Below are positions 1-13,136 of a stretch of DNA of 64,000 bases, one piece after another. The notes beneath the pieces are model-generated. The model did not search any database. It saw nothing but the letters and a program-made list of their open reading frames with translations, and was not told the DNA's origin. Each line of letters starts with the position of its first letter. The first letter of the stretch is position 1. This DNA comes from Chrysoporthe austroafricana (taxonomy: Eukaryota; Ascomycota; Sordariomycetes; Diaporthales; Cryphonectriaceae): contig JYIP02000003.1 in assembly GCA_001051155.2 (NCBI GenBank), positions 744,001-808,000 on the forward strand, written 5' to 3'. The translations under genes were made by a program, and so were the position numbers.

Positions 1-250
1 ATAGCCACACGCCCGGGCGGGCGGGCTGCTGGGCCGCGCCGGCGCCGGCGCCTTTGTCGGGACCTCGGGGCTCGAGATGAGGCTGATGACCTCGACGGGC
101 ATTGGAGCGAGCTACTTCCCTCAGGCTGGAGGGCGCGGGCTGGAGCGAGCGAGCGGAGCAGCAGGTCGTGGTGTTGTGTGTTGTGGTGGTGGCGGGGCTG
201 AAGCGAGGGAACCTCGTCGCCTCTCGGCAAGGCGTGCGAAGTACCAGACG

Positions 251-301
251 CGACTTCGGCGCAGACGCGACTTCGGCGCAGACGCGACTTCGGCGCAGAC
301 G
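251..301. repeat. 17-bp tandem repeat, three copies
   Basis: Three consecutive perfect copies of CGACTTCGGCGCAGACG (251-267, 268-284, 285-301). No gene overlaps it with support. Confidence 0.9.
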
Positions 302-1489
302 CGGCCCACGACAGGGGTGCGCCGCCGCCCGCCTGCGCCTTCTCACGTGCGCCCGCCGGCACTGCAAGCAGGTCTCAGACGAGACCCGCGCTAGAACGCT
401 ACGTGGACTTTTACTGCCTCGTGCATGAGGGCCTTGTTTGAACTATGCTACGTCCTGCATGAAACGGCGGAGGGCTGGCTCTGGACACACGCCTCTGGTC
501 TCTCCATCTGCCATGCCCGTTGTCAGTCCGAGGCCCTCGACAACAGCCACGCCTCGTGAAGACCGAGGCCAGGCGCAGCAACCAGGTAGATGCAGGCCAG
601 CCAGCCATATCTAGACCAAGTGATTACCTAGACAAGCACCCAAGGCACGACGCCGTCTAGGACTGGCTTGACTTCGACCCGGCGCAGGGAGACAGTATCA
701 ACCGTACGACGTGAACCCCAAGCCCCGCCTCCCTCTTGCCCTAAACCCTCTATGAGGCAGGGCGGAGACGAAACGAGGGCGTCCAGAAGACGACGAGGCA
801 CCGAGAGTGACCGAGCAGGAGAGAGGGAGGGAGCATCTATCCGAAGCCAACGGCGCGCCCATCGCCACGCAGCAAGCACCCAGCCAGCCCGCCCGCACGA
901 GCCCCGTCCACGAAAAGAAAAGAGCCTCACGTCCTTCCTCGGCGGCTCAAGGCCCGCCGACCACACCACACCGGCGTGATCTGCGGAGCTCCTCGCGCCA
1001 GGGCGAAAAATGCCGCCCGGGGAGAGGGAGAGGGAGAGAGTCTCGCCGCGTCCGGTGTGCGTGCCATTTGCCTTGCCCTCCCCCCCCCCGCCCCCTTCCC
1101 CCGAGCATCGTGGCCCGCAGCCACGGTCGGGCGTGCGGGCGGGCGCTCGTTTCGTGCTGCTGGGGACATGCGGACCGCTCTGGCGGTGAGGTCTGTCTGG
1201 TAGCGAGGGGTCGCACACAGTCCTGATAGCCGTGTGTGCAGGAGGGTGTGTGTGTGTGTGCGCGAGTGTGCGTGGGTGTGCGTGGGTGTGCGTGGGTGTG
1301 CGTGGGCGTGCGTGTGGGTGGTATGTATGGTGTGTGGTGTGGGTGTGTTATAACGGCTGCATGTAAGCTGCATATGCCCTCCTGTCACAGCCCAGGGCCG
1401 TTGGTGCTACATGGCTGCCGCCTCGCCTCGTACCGCAGTAGCCGCGGCGCGCCAAGCCATGCCCGCGAGACAACGTCCTGCGGGGGGGG

Positions 1490-1523
<34 letters not shown>

Positions 1524-3766
1524 GCCTCCTCTGCGTGCCGCATGCCGGGCGCCGAACAGCTTCCCTCGCTCGTAACCAGGGTAGACTGACTCGCTCGCTC
1601 GCCCGTTCGCGATCCTACTATGTACATAATAAGTAAGTAAGGTCGTAAGGTAGCAAGGTAAGAAGGAGGACTCAAGGCGACGTTGGGGGCCGGGGAAGGG
1701 GATGAGGATGAGGGGGCAGCGATAGGATCGTGCCATCAGGGCTGGAGTTCCTGGGACGCGGTGGGCTAGGTTCGCGCGCGCACGGCCGCTGGGTGGCGAC
1801 GCTGCGCGAAGCAGGAATTGCGTTCATGCCCGGGCAAGGGGGGGGGAGCGCAGAGAGTGTGGTAGCGACAAAGAAGGTTAGGAGCGTCGACGGGCAAACG
1901 CCTTGCTTGTCGTCCTGGGGGGAAGGGACCGGGAGGGAGGGCAGGTCTGCCCAGATACGACGTCGAGATGCTCGAAACCGGGCCTCCTCCTCGCCCGCCC
2001 TGGGTGCGCGGCCCCTGCCCACGGTTGAGCAGTGGTAGCAGCCTGCGCGCTATGGTTGTTGTGGTAGGCTGGCCAGGACCCGGGCTCGAGGTGATGGGAT
2101 CGGATCTGGGGGACACCCCGCAGCGGGCTGGTCATCCTCGTGCGGCATAAACTGGACAGTGGCGGCGTTGAAGTTGTGAACGCATGAATCTGACAACGCC
2201 ACTCGTTGTGCGGACTAAGATATAGGCAGTATACGTATATACAGCAGGTTTACTCTCATCCTCCCGGGTTTCGGCACGTCTAGACTGGTAGGTGATAACT
2301 GGTAGGTGATAATGGGCCTCTTCATATGGCCGCCCATGCGCATAGTACGAAACAACACCTCTCGCGGGGACAGCATGGCACTGCTCGTGGGACGATCACA
2401 GGACCAGGTCCTTGACTCGCCGAGGAGGAGAGGGAGGGGAGAACGTCGAAGATCATCACGTCGAGAGGCGGTCCTGGGAGGGCCAGGCCGACTTGGGCGA
2501 AAGCCTAGCGAAAGCCTGACAGAAGCTCTTGGGCGTCCCGCCTGTCCCTGTGCTCTCGCTTCCGATCTCCGTAGTCCTCGATCATCTCGATATACGCAAA
2601 GTCAAAACTGGAGGCAGGCCTCCTCCCCTTAAGGGGAGGCCCGGTCGGCTTGCCAGGGCTCAACGTCGCACGCGCTGTCGTCGGCTGGCGGTCTACAGTG
2701 CAACCAGCTGCGCGGGGGCCCCGCCCGCCATGAGACGTCAACCCACACCCTGGGGGCGCGAGGGTATGGAGGGACAGCAGGGCGCGATATCTGGGGAGGC
2801 GGGGGGAGGGGGAGGTGAGAGGGCCGTCGTCGGGCGGGCGCCTGTGGCGGTCTGCCCACCGCGCGGTGAGGATGGGCCGTCGTGGTGGTCGACGGCCGCC
2901 GAGCTGCTCAGTGTGAGCAATGTAACTCAGAAACGTGGCCCGGGCCACACACACACACACACACACGAGGTAGGGCTATAAGGAGGCATATATCTCCGAA
3001 CCTGCACGCTTAAACAGCCGAGACAAGCCGGCGCGAGGCCTGGCCGCCGGTGGGCATTCGCGACCCGGCGGGTGTGGAGTGCAGGTCGGCAGTTGGGGGG
3101 CAGTAGAGCCTGTCGCGCCACGGGCGCGCGAGCCATGGATACAGCAAGGTGTAGCGTGTCCCACCTGCTTGCGTCCTCCGAGCACTTCGGACGAGCCCTG
3201 ACAGAGACATCGGGCCGACCCTCTGGACGTATGTGTAAAAAGGTCCTGCCACCCAGGGCATGGCCCGCTGCCAAGAAAGATCTAAGGCCTCGTGGTGGAG
3301 GGGGTTTAATGTCGTGCGCCCGGGCCTAAGCATGCTTAGCAGAGGGAGGGAGGGAGGGTGTGGTGGAGACCTCAGGGCTCCTGTCTGCGTCCTCGACGGC
3401 TGCGCGCAGCTCACCGAGTCACGGTGTGCCATAGACGGCCTGCATCGCGAGACGGAGGGCCGGCAGAGGAGGCGATCCCTCCCAGGCGTTAATTAACCGT
3501 GCCATGGCTCACCGAGACCTCCCTCGCCCGGAAACGAGGAGGATCCCCCGGCAGATGGGCAGGGTGGAGCCCGACGACGACGGCTCCAGCGCGGGTGATA
3601 GACACTTCAATCTCTCCTATGCAGGTACGGTATTACTCCGTTGCCCATCACCGACCATCACCGAAAACGCACGATCGGGTCAGGCCAGTATGATGAGCAC
3701 AGATCCCTCCCGGCCAGATGGAGGAGACGAGGACGCCTGCGACCACGACCACGACCACAGCCACAG

Positions 3767-3804
<38 letters not shown>

Positions 3805-6537
3805 CCGACCCCGACCCGCGATGCTTCTTCGGAGAGGTCGGCCGGCTGCATCGGCCTCGGGGATGATGCCTCGTAAAGAGGGCACGGACAGAGGCAGGCA
3901 GGCAGACAGACGACGTTGTGTGTCGACAGCAGCTGGAGGCCATACCCGGTCTGGCCTGTACCGTACATAGTGCCTGCTATGGTAGCAACTTTAAGATTAA
4001 GCGAGGTCGAGGGTCGAGGTTCGAGGTTCGAGGTTCGAGGGTCGTCGGGTCGGATAGAGACAGCCTGCCGTTTCCCCCCCCCCTCCCCCCGCCACGCGCT
4101 ACCCCGAAAGATTGGAAGGAACGACCGGTGGGTTCTGCAGCAGGAAGAAGGTGGGGCGACGCCTGCAAGGCACCGTGGGCACCTCGTGCAGCCCCTGGGC
4201 CGCCGACTGGCTCAGCACCTAGTTGCTCTTACTGCGGGTGCTGACTGGGTGTGCCGGGTGCTGACCTGGCGGCGTGACAGGCCCTGTTGACAAGGCCTGA
4301 CAGCCGTGACAGTTCCCGACGGCCGCTGCACCTGGGGCCCGTCCTCATCACCGGGAGCGGGCACTCGCTGCTGCTGCTGGGGTGCGTCGGGGTGGTCTTG
4401 GTCTGGTGTGTGTCATCTGACACGCTCTTATCGTGACACCCGCGGTCGATCCTCATGCAGGACAGCCAGCAAACTTTCGCGCGACCCTGACGGGCCTGCT
4501 TGTGGAGGGGGGAGGGAGGGGGGAGGGAGGGGGTAGTCGAAGGAAGCAAGCTATGCTGCTGTGCGCGAGGGCCCTCTCGACGACCCACGGTACCATGGTA
4601 GTACATATGCCATGTAGTATCATATAATAATACCGTCGATCACCTGCAGAGGGAAAGAGAAGAAGAAAAGAAAAACCAAAAGACCTCTTAGAGGACGTGC
4701 TGGGGAGGAGGGCGGAGGGGGACGAGAGGGAAGATTGTCGCGGCGTCTGTCTTTCGTGCTACGGTAGAAAAGCTTACTGGGCAGACCCAGCGCAGGGGTC
4801 CCCACACCCGCGAGCCAGCGGCGGCTGGCCAATGGCAGGCGGCAGCCAGGCCCGCTGGGCCTCTCGTCGAGGACACACCATGCAAGGGGCGTCCCGGCGA
4901 GGCGAGGCCCCTTCTGGGCGTGTGTGTGCCTGCAGCTGCCTGGCGGGCCTGGCACGCTGTTGTCTGCCCCTCTTAGCGCCGCCTGGGGGCCAGGAACCCG
5001 ACACGCCCGAGTCCGCCCAGACTCGCGTGGTGCGCCTGCAGGCACGCCAATCAGTGGACACGGCCGCCGCTGGAACCTTGCATGGCGCCTGGCCCGTCTG
5101 GGGATGGCGCCGACGATCGAGTGCCAACGGGGCATGGCACGAGCCTCCCTGCACGGGCGTGTATGGGCGACACGTCCAGCCAGCCAGCCAGCCAGCCAGC
5201 CAGCAGGCTGCTTAGCCGTCGCTTGCTGGTGGTGCTGCTGCTTGCTGCGCGTCGAGGAGGCGAGCATGCGCCGGAGTGCGGTACTGTGGTAGGCATAGTA
5301 CCAGACGTGCTATGGCAGCTAGCACGGCATGATGGTACGATTCGCAGGGCCTCTCAACCACCGGGAAGCCTTGTGCTGCTCCAGCGGCTCTTCCTGCGCG
5401 CGGCCCTCCCCCCCTCCCCTCCTCGACCTGCCGCCCCTCGCCCCTTTTTTTTTCTTTCTTTCTTGCCAGGGAGGGAGGGCGCGCGTGCTGCCATCCGGTG
5501 GGTTCTCGTCCGAGATGATGGACGGATGGATCGTGGGGAGCCACGGGGCCCGGGGGGGGGGGACAGGACTGACCACTGCCCAGTACGGCGGTCAGACGCC
5601 GACACGAGCTGCGCGGGTGCAGGCAAGGCACGGCCCCCCCCAGCGGGCGTTTAAGAGGCGCGTAATTGCACAACGGCAGGCGTGAATCCTGCTGCTGGCG
5701 GCGAGTCATCTATCCATCATCTGCTGCGTGAGTAATCGTATCCGTGATGGTCTAGAGATCGCTACGCTTCCGTGTGCTGCTACCCCCCCNTCCATCCTCT
5801 GCTCCGTGGGTCATCGTCTCCCCGCTCCTCTACCCACCCCTCCGCCCCCGCGCCCCGCCACCCCCCCCATCCCCCCCCCACCCCCCCCCCCCCCCGAAAA
5901 AAAAAAAAGAAAAAGAAAGAAAGAAGAAAAAGGAAGCCCCTCCCTCGACTCGCGCATGAAAGCATCTCTCGCGTCAGATACTGCACGCACATTGTCTCAT
6001 CCACACAAGTCTCCGAGCCTACGGCATGAACCCTGATGGTCACGACTCGCAGGGGGGGATGACCAAAAGAGGAAACAGAGGGCGAAAGAGGAAAATAAGA
6101 ATTAAAAATAAAAAGACAATAAAAAAAGGAAAAAAAGGAGAGAGACCCAAGGAAAAAAACGAAAAAAACAAAAGAGGGAGATACCAGTAGAGAGGCAGGC
6201 CTACGCCATAAAATCTCCGCTGCTTGCGACTTGCGCACGCCTCCAATTTCCAGCACACCCACCCGCCCGCACATGCGCTGGGTTGCATCCCGGCGAAGGG
6301 GCAAGCCCCCCCCCCCAAGATAGAGAAAGGCAGGACCCTGGTAGCGCGCCCAGGATGGTCGGCTCGAGTCGAGTCGCAATCAAATCCAAGATCAGATCAG
6401 CCAGCCAGCCACTGCCAGCCAGTCTGCTCGCCAGTCGCCCAGCGCCGTCCCGTACCACGCACTCACCTCACTGTATGTATCTAGCTAGTGCCAGGGTCCA
6501 GTTGTGTTGCTGCATTGTGCGCCGCCCCTGACGCCAG

Positions 6538-6690
6538 CACACTGCAGCAGAGCACAGCACAGCGCAGCACAGCACACAGCAAAGGCAACGCAAGGCAGGA
6601 CGAGGCACAGGACCATACAGCACGCAGCACGCAGCACGCAGCACACAGCACACAGCACACGGCGCACAGCACAGCACAGCACAGCACACA
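6538..6690. repeat. GCACA/CAGCA-type low-complexity array
   Basis: Irregular array of 5-7 base units built on GCACA and GCAGCACA. It opens all frames on both strands by composition alone, so the frames across it are not taken as genes. Confidence 0.85.
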
Positions 6691-7231
6691 GGTCAGCGTC
6701 AGGGGAGCTTTGCTTTTCCCAGGCACTCGGATCGGGTCCCCCCCCCCAGCTGGCATCAATCAATCGATCAAATCATTATCTCCCTCCCTCCTGGACAAGT
6801 GGGCACCCGCTTCCTCTTTGGGACCGTGTCCGCTGCCCCGATCTGGCCAGCACTCATTAAACCAAACGGTCCCTACCTACTAACCCCCAGGTTGATTTTT
6901 TTTTATTTTTATCTTTTTTTTTTTAATGTCCAGGCGACATCGTCTCCCCCCCCCTCCCATACGACCCTTTATGACGCCTGTCGTGCCGTGTCTATCGTCA
7001 TCGTCACGGAGAGGGAGACTGCCTCCACCACCCAGCGACTTCATGCCAGGGGCCGCCGTCCCTGTGACAGCCAGATTCCCCAGCTCGGTCCGCCCCAGGA
7101 GACACGAGACACGGCGGCGTGCCTGTTGCCGCCCGCTGGCGCTATAGCCTGTCGCGGCCTTCCTGCTATACATACCCGCGAGCGTGCTATTAAGGGAGAG
7201 GAGGAAGACGAGACGACACGAGACGAGGCGA

Positions 7232-7267
<36 letters not shown>

Positions 7268-7428
7268 GCCGCCACCACCACTACTACTACTGCCAATACC
7301 CTCTGCGCCCGCGCCTCCTTGGTCGCCTGCGCAGCCCGTCCGTGTCTCGCCTTGCATGACACACCCGCCGCCGCGCTGTCTCTCCCCTTAGCCCGCCCGC
7401 GCCGCCGCCGAGCCTCCTCCAGCCCGCG

Positions 7429-10400
7429 ATGGCCTCACCACCGACATCGCCCGCGCCCCAGCGCCCCCTGAGCGCCATGATCCGCCCGGCCCCCAGGAGC
7501 AGCAGCCGCATGAGCACGTCGAGCAAGGCCGGAGGCGGGAGCAGGGCCTCGGACGAGGATGGCAAGACCTCTGTCCGGGTCGGTAAGTGTCGCAGCCTCC
7601 CTCTCACCCCCCCCCCCTTCTTCTTCATCACCATCGTCCTCATCGCCCTTGTCCCTCCTCCTCCTCGCCCTCGGGTCCGCCCCTGGGCCTGCCACGCTGC
7701 GCGGCCACCTATCTAACATCGCCGCCCTCCGCACAGCCGTCCGCGTCCGGCCCCCTCTCCAGCCCACCGACCCGGGCTTCGACCTCATCCCCCAGCGGTT
7801 CCAGAGATCCATGGTCCAGGTCATGTCGGACACCACACTGGCCGTCGACGCGCCCCAGGGCCGCAAGGTGTTCGTCTTCGACCGCGTCTTCTCCCCCCAG
7901 ACCGACCAGGCCGGCATATGGGAGTATCTGCATGACTGCGTGAACGCCTTTACGACCGGATACAATGTCTCCTTATTAGCATATGGCCAGTCGGGCGCCG
8001 GGAAGTCCTTTACGATGGGTACCTCGGGCCCGGGCGAGCAGAACGACCTCGATATCATGGGTAAGTCCGAAACCTACCCCCCCCCCCCCTCCGGGAGGAA
8101 AACCACGAGCCAGGGGCCGACCTGCCAGGCGAGACGCCTGCTAGGTGGGCTCTAAGTTTGTCTGCATGAGCTGATCCGAGAATCCGTCAGGTGTGATCCC
8201 TCGGGCTGCCACCGCCCTCTTCGAGAAGCTCGACGGTCCCAAAGGGAACCCGAACCGGAGTTCCATGTCACAGCTCCGCGCCCCCTCGAGGATATCAACG
8301 CAGCTATCCGCGTCCAGGGGGAGCAAGAATTGGACCCTGAAGGCCACTTACGTCGAGATTTACAACGAGCAGCTGCGAGACCTTTTATTACCTGACCACA
8401 TACCACCGAACGAACGCAGCCCCGTGACGATAAGAGAAGATGTCAAGGGTAACATCATTCTCACAGGGCTGCGGCAGGTGGAAATACACTCCGTCGATGA
8501 CCTGCTAAACGCATTAAATTTTGGGTCGACTGTCCGCCAGACGGATGCGACCGCCATCAACGCGCGATCTTCGCGCTCGCACGCCGTGTTCTCTCTGAAC
8601 CTCGTGCAGAAGAAGCCTGGCACTACTGCCCCTCACGACAAGAGGCATTCGATGCCGGTCGAGGCCATGACGGGCACAGAGACGTGGACTACTACCGACA
8701 GCAAGATGCACTTTGTCGACCTGGCAGGCAGTGAGCGTCTCAAGAACACGCATGCCGAGGGGGCACGGGCCAAAGAGGGCATTTCCATCAATGCCGGTCT
8801 CGCCGCGCTCGGCAAGGTCATCTCGCAGCTGTCCTCCCGCAACGCGGGCGCCCACGTGTCGTACCGAGACTCCAAGTTGACGCGGCTGCTCCAGGACTCC
8901 CTCGGCGGGAACGCCATCACCTACATGATCGCCTGTGTCACGACGCCCGAGTTCCACCTGAGCGAGACGCTGAACACCGTCCAGTACGCCCAGCGGGCCC
9001 GTGCCATCCAGAGCAAACCCCGCATCCAGCAGGTGGAGGAGGGCGACAAGCAGGCCGTCATCGAGCGCCTCAAGGCCGAGGTGGCGTTCCTCCGCGAGCA
9101 GATCCGAAACGCCGACCGGGTGGGCGGCGACAGGCGGCCCTCCAGGGAGAGGTCCGAGCGGTCTAACGAGAGGGAGGTCGAGCTCCAGAGCCAGCTCCTC
9201 GATGCACAGGAGAACTACGGCACGCTGAGCCAGCGGCACGCAAAGCTCATCGCGGAGATGGCTAAGGCGAGGGACTCGGAGCAGTCCGAGAACCTGCACC
9301 TGGAGGAGAGCCTGGGCGACAGCGCGACCGAGAGGTTAAACCGGTCCAACAACTTCGCCCAGGCCGTCGAGCAGGTCGTGCTCGAGTACGAGAAGACCAT
9401 CCAGGCCCTGGAGCAGTCTCTGTCCAGCACGCGCAGCACCCTCCACAACACGGAGACGAGCCTCCTCGAGAAGGAGAGCAAGTGCGCCTACGCCGAGACC
9501 CTCAACGCACAGCTCCAGTCCCGGCTCCAGAAGCTCATGGAGCGGGAGGCCAACACGGAGAACTACCTCCACGACCTGGAGTCGAAGCTCGACGGGCACA
9601 CGTCCGGCGAGGAGAAGAACGCGACCATCATCACGGAGCTGCGCAAGGAGATCGCGCGTGTGAGGGAGAACGAGGCGGCCTGCGAGGACTACATATCTAC
9701 CCTCGAGGAGCGGCTTGCCGAGGCCGACCAGGACTCCGAGCTCATGCAGCGCGAGATCGACAGGCTGGAGCAGGTCATCGAGCGCCAGCGGAGTCTCGGA
9801 AAGCTCGATTCCCTGCTGTACGAGCTCGACCACATCCAGAAGGACTCGGGCGCGCCCGAGACCGAGGTCGAGGTGACCGGCGGAAACAACGTGCAGCGCC
9901 TCAGCCGCACGTTTGGCGACCACTCCCGCAGCCAGAGCCGCAGCGGCCGCCAGAGCCAGATGGAAGGCACCATCCGCGAGAACCGCGAGGAGGACATACC
10001 CGAGGAGGACACCGTGCCCGCCATCGTGGAGGAGGGTCCCAACAGCGAGGCGCCCGCGCCGGCCAAGCCAGCCCCGGAGGCCGGCCCGCAGCCGGCCGAG
10101 CGCCGCGGGAGCTCGGCGCAGTCGAGGTTCGTGCAGGACAAGCTCGAGAACGTCACGCAGGAGCTGCTGGACCTGCGGGTCGAGCACGAGAGCACCCTGA
10201 CGCAGTACGACCTCCTGCACGCCAAGTACGACGAGGCGCTCAGGACCCTGGCCGAGCTGCAGGACACAATTGACGAGGCACGTCACCCCTCCCGTGTGCG
10301 TGACTCCATGCTGTCTCTGACCTCTCCCTCCGAGACACAGACGAGGCCGTCCTCTTTTTTGTCCGAGCCGAGGTCGGGCCACACCAAGGATGGCGAACAG

Positions 10401-13136
10401 CCCTCGTCCTCGCGCTCGCTGTCCTCGGAGCTGTCCTCAGCTATGGGCTCCCCGGCTGGCGTGGAGGTCTCTGACACGGACACCGCGAAGCCGAGATCTG
10501 ACGCGGACCAGCAGGGCGTGTCGGACGAGCAGCTGCCGGAGGCCGAGCAGCAACAGGTGCCAGAGGCCGAGCAACAGGCGCTGGATGAGCAGCTGCCAGA
10601 GGCGGACGCACAGGACCTGGCCGAGGACTCAACCGACGGTTCAGACCTGTCGGTAGAGCTCAGGCGGTTCCAGATGCTGGCCGCGGAGAAGGAGGCCGCG
10701 GAGAGGAAGCTGGCCGAGAAGTACACCGAGCTCGAGAGGGAGCACCTCTCCACGCTCGACATGGTGGAGGAGCTCAAGACCGAGGTCGCCAAGGCCCGCC
10801 ACAACCTGGAGCCGCCGTCACCAAGGGCCATCTCGCCTGTCATCCGGCGCAAGTCCAGCCAGAACGTCATGATCATCGACCGGGCCCACCGGTCCTTCGC
10901 GTCCCTCCGCAACATTGCCGCGGAGAACTTCGAGGGCCAGCCCGAGGTCATGCAGAACTTCGACCTGAACCTGAACGCCGCTATGCACGAGCTTCACTCC
11001 AGGTCGGAGAGGATACAGGAGCTCGAGGCCGACGTCGCCAGCACCAAGAAGGAGATGGAGACCAAGATGCAGATCATCAGCGGCCTGACCCGCGAGCGGT
11101 CGAGCTTGAAGGCCTCCACCACCGACGTGTCGCTCGTCTCGTCCCTGAAAGACCAGCTGGAGAGGAACGAGAAGCAGCTCCAGCAGATGCAGGAGGCGCA
11201 GGCCACGCGCGAGAGGGAGCTGCAGGCCGAGGTCGAGGCCCTGCGCGCCTCGATGGATGCTGCCAAGTCCGATGAGAAGCCGGAGGAGGAGGCCTCCGAG
11301 TCGATGGATGTCAAGGCTGCCCACGAGGACAAGATCACGCAGCTCGAGGCCGAGCTCAAGGACTGGCAGACCAAGCACGAGTCGGCCCTGACGTCCATGC
11401 AGACCACCGAGGAACAGATGCGGACGACGATTGGGGAGCTTGAGGCCCAACTTGCGACAGTCAGCACCCAGCTGAAGGAGTCCGGCGACTCGACCGACAA
11501 AGACGAGGTGGTGCAGGAGGCGGAGGGCAGGAGCGAGGAGCTCATGTCGACGCTTCGCAGCGAGATCGACCAGTACAAGGCCACCATCGAGGGCCACGCT
11601 GCCAAGGTGGCGGACCTGGAGCAGGCCCACGCGGCTGCGAAGAGCGAGCTCGAGGAGGCCCAGAAGGCCCGCGATCTTGCTGCCGCCGAGGCCGAGGAGC
11701 ACAAGAAGCAGATCGAGAGCCACCTGCAGGAGCTGGAAGAGGCCCGGGCGGAAGCGCACCAGAACAGGTCCGAGGCCGAGGCGCACAAGCACGATGCCGA
11801 GACCCAGCGGGAGCTCATCTCGACGCTCGAGAACCAGATCGCGTCCCACGAGCGGGCCATCAAGACACACCAGCAGAGCATGGAGGTGCTCAAGACCAAC
11901 CACGCGAAGCAGGTCGAGGACCTCCACGCGTCGACGAAGCAGGAGCACGAGGAGAAGATGGCGGCGGTCAAGGAGGAGCACGCGCGGATCAACAAGAGGC
12001 TCGAGAGCCAGCTCGCGGAGGCGCGCGAGGAGCTGATGAAGGTCGCCACCCAGGTCGCCTTCGCGCTCGGGCTGGACGTCAGCGTCGAGCTCATCTCAGA
12101 TCGCATCGAGGACCTCATCGCCGACCAGAAGGCCCTGGCCGAGGAGCAGAAGAAGACGGCCGAGCTCGAGCAGGCGGTGCACGAGATCTCGAACGTGAAC
12201 GAGTCGCTCGTGCAGGACCTGGAGTCGGTCAAGTCGACCCTGTCCGACATCCTCCTGGAGGACGGCGCGGAGCTGCGGAGCCCGTACCCGACGGTCACGG
12301 AGCAGGCCAGCACGGTCAAGAGGAAGATGGTCGACCTGAAGAGCAACAACAAGAAGAACTCGCGGCTGGTCGACGAGCTCGAGGAGCAGCTGCAGACCAA
12401 CTTCGACCAGGTCCATGCCACCAACAACCGCCTGTCGGCGCTGCACGAGCGCAACGTCCAGCTGGAGGAGGCCCTCGCCGCCAAGAACAGCCTTCAGTCC
12501 CAGCTTGATTTCGTCAAGCAGGAGAAGGCTGCCCTCGAGGTATGTAGCACCCCCCAACCCGTCCCGGTGCCACCCTGTACTAACCATCAGCAGGCGAGGT
12601 TGAACTCCAGCGACACCATCGGCCGTTCCGACTCCATGAACGGCACGATCCGCAAGACGGCCTCGGTCACCTCGCTGCCGTCGCCGCCGCCCGCGATCCC
12701 GCTGCCGCCGATCCCCGGGAGCGCGTCGAGCCCGAGCGGCACGACGTCGCCGTCGCTCGGGATGCGGCCGCCGTCCAAGGACATCACGATGCAGCAGATC
12801 CAGGAGGACCAGGAGGCGCGGATCCGGACGATCGAGAAGCACCTGTCGGCGGAGAAGCAGCTCACGTCGACGCTCGAGGAGGCGCTCACGGACCTCGAGC
12901 GGCAGTCCAACAAGGTCAAGGCGGACTGCGAGGCGTGGCGGCGGCGGTGCGGCGACCTCGAGGCCGAGCTCAAGGAGCTCAAGGACCGGCCGCAGCAGGA
13001 CAACCGGTGGAGCCTGCACCAGGTCGAGGAGGAGCGCAAGAAGCGCGAGGCGGCCGAGAGGGCGCGCGCGCACCTCGAGGAGCGGATGAACGCCATCAAC
13101 AAGAAGAAGAAGAAGGGGAGCCTGAATTGCTTCTAG
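7429..13136 (+). CDS. Kinesin motor protein with long coiled-coil tail
   Basis: Plus-strand model: exons 7429-7582, 7737-8060, 8191-12539 and 12594-13136, giving about 1789 residues; phases agree at every junction. The motor domain is N-terminal: P-loop GQSGAGKS at about residues 135-142, switch I NARSSRSH at about 283-290, switch II DLAGSE at about 336-341, ending near residue 455. The rest is mostly Glu/Lys/Gln/Leu-rich coiled coil with a Pro/Ser-rich break near 1600, so it is a dimeric N-terminal motor, expected to move toward microtubule plus ends. Size and layout recall kinesin-4-like fungal kinesins, but I cannot settle the subfamily by eye. The first ATG is used; a second in-frame ATG lies 36 bases downstream. 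The protein ends in a Lys run followed by GSLNCF. The third intron is 54 bases, a multiple of three and free of stops. Confidence 0.9.

Larger units (their letters stand above)
1..7428. other. Gene-free, repeat-rich stretch upstream of the kinesin gene
   Basis: I see no convincing gene here; open frames are short, overlap on both strands and are low in complexity. It holds a 17-bp unit repeated three times (251-301), a TG-rich 10-bp minisatellite (about 1245-1320), an AGC run (1492-1522), a CA run (2946-2966), a GACCAC-type hexamer array (about 3737-3816), a GAGGTTC-like array (4002-4043), a G-rich tract (4506-4532), a CCAG run (5176-5204), a GCACA array (about 6538-6690) and a GCC/ACC/ACT array (about 7216-7291). 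A single N lies at 5790. The last 600 bases are pyrimidine-rich, as in many fungal promoters. Confidence 0.6.

Noticed and set aside
3504..3866. Open frame with a His-Asp run (plus strand)
   Set aside because: The run comes from the GACCAC-type hexamer array, and neighbouring frames are equally open; there is no start context, domain or splice support.
6904..7428. Extra kinesin 5' exon in the upstream GCC/ACC array
   Set aside because: No splice donor in the right phase is evident, and the first ATG at 7429 gives a normal kinesin N-terminus.
10994..12484. 496-codon Ser/Cys-rich minus frame opposite the kinesin coiled coil
   Set aside because: Composition is the antisense of Glu/Leu/Lys codons; no family features.
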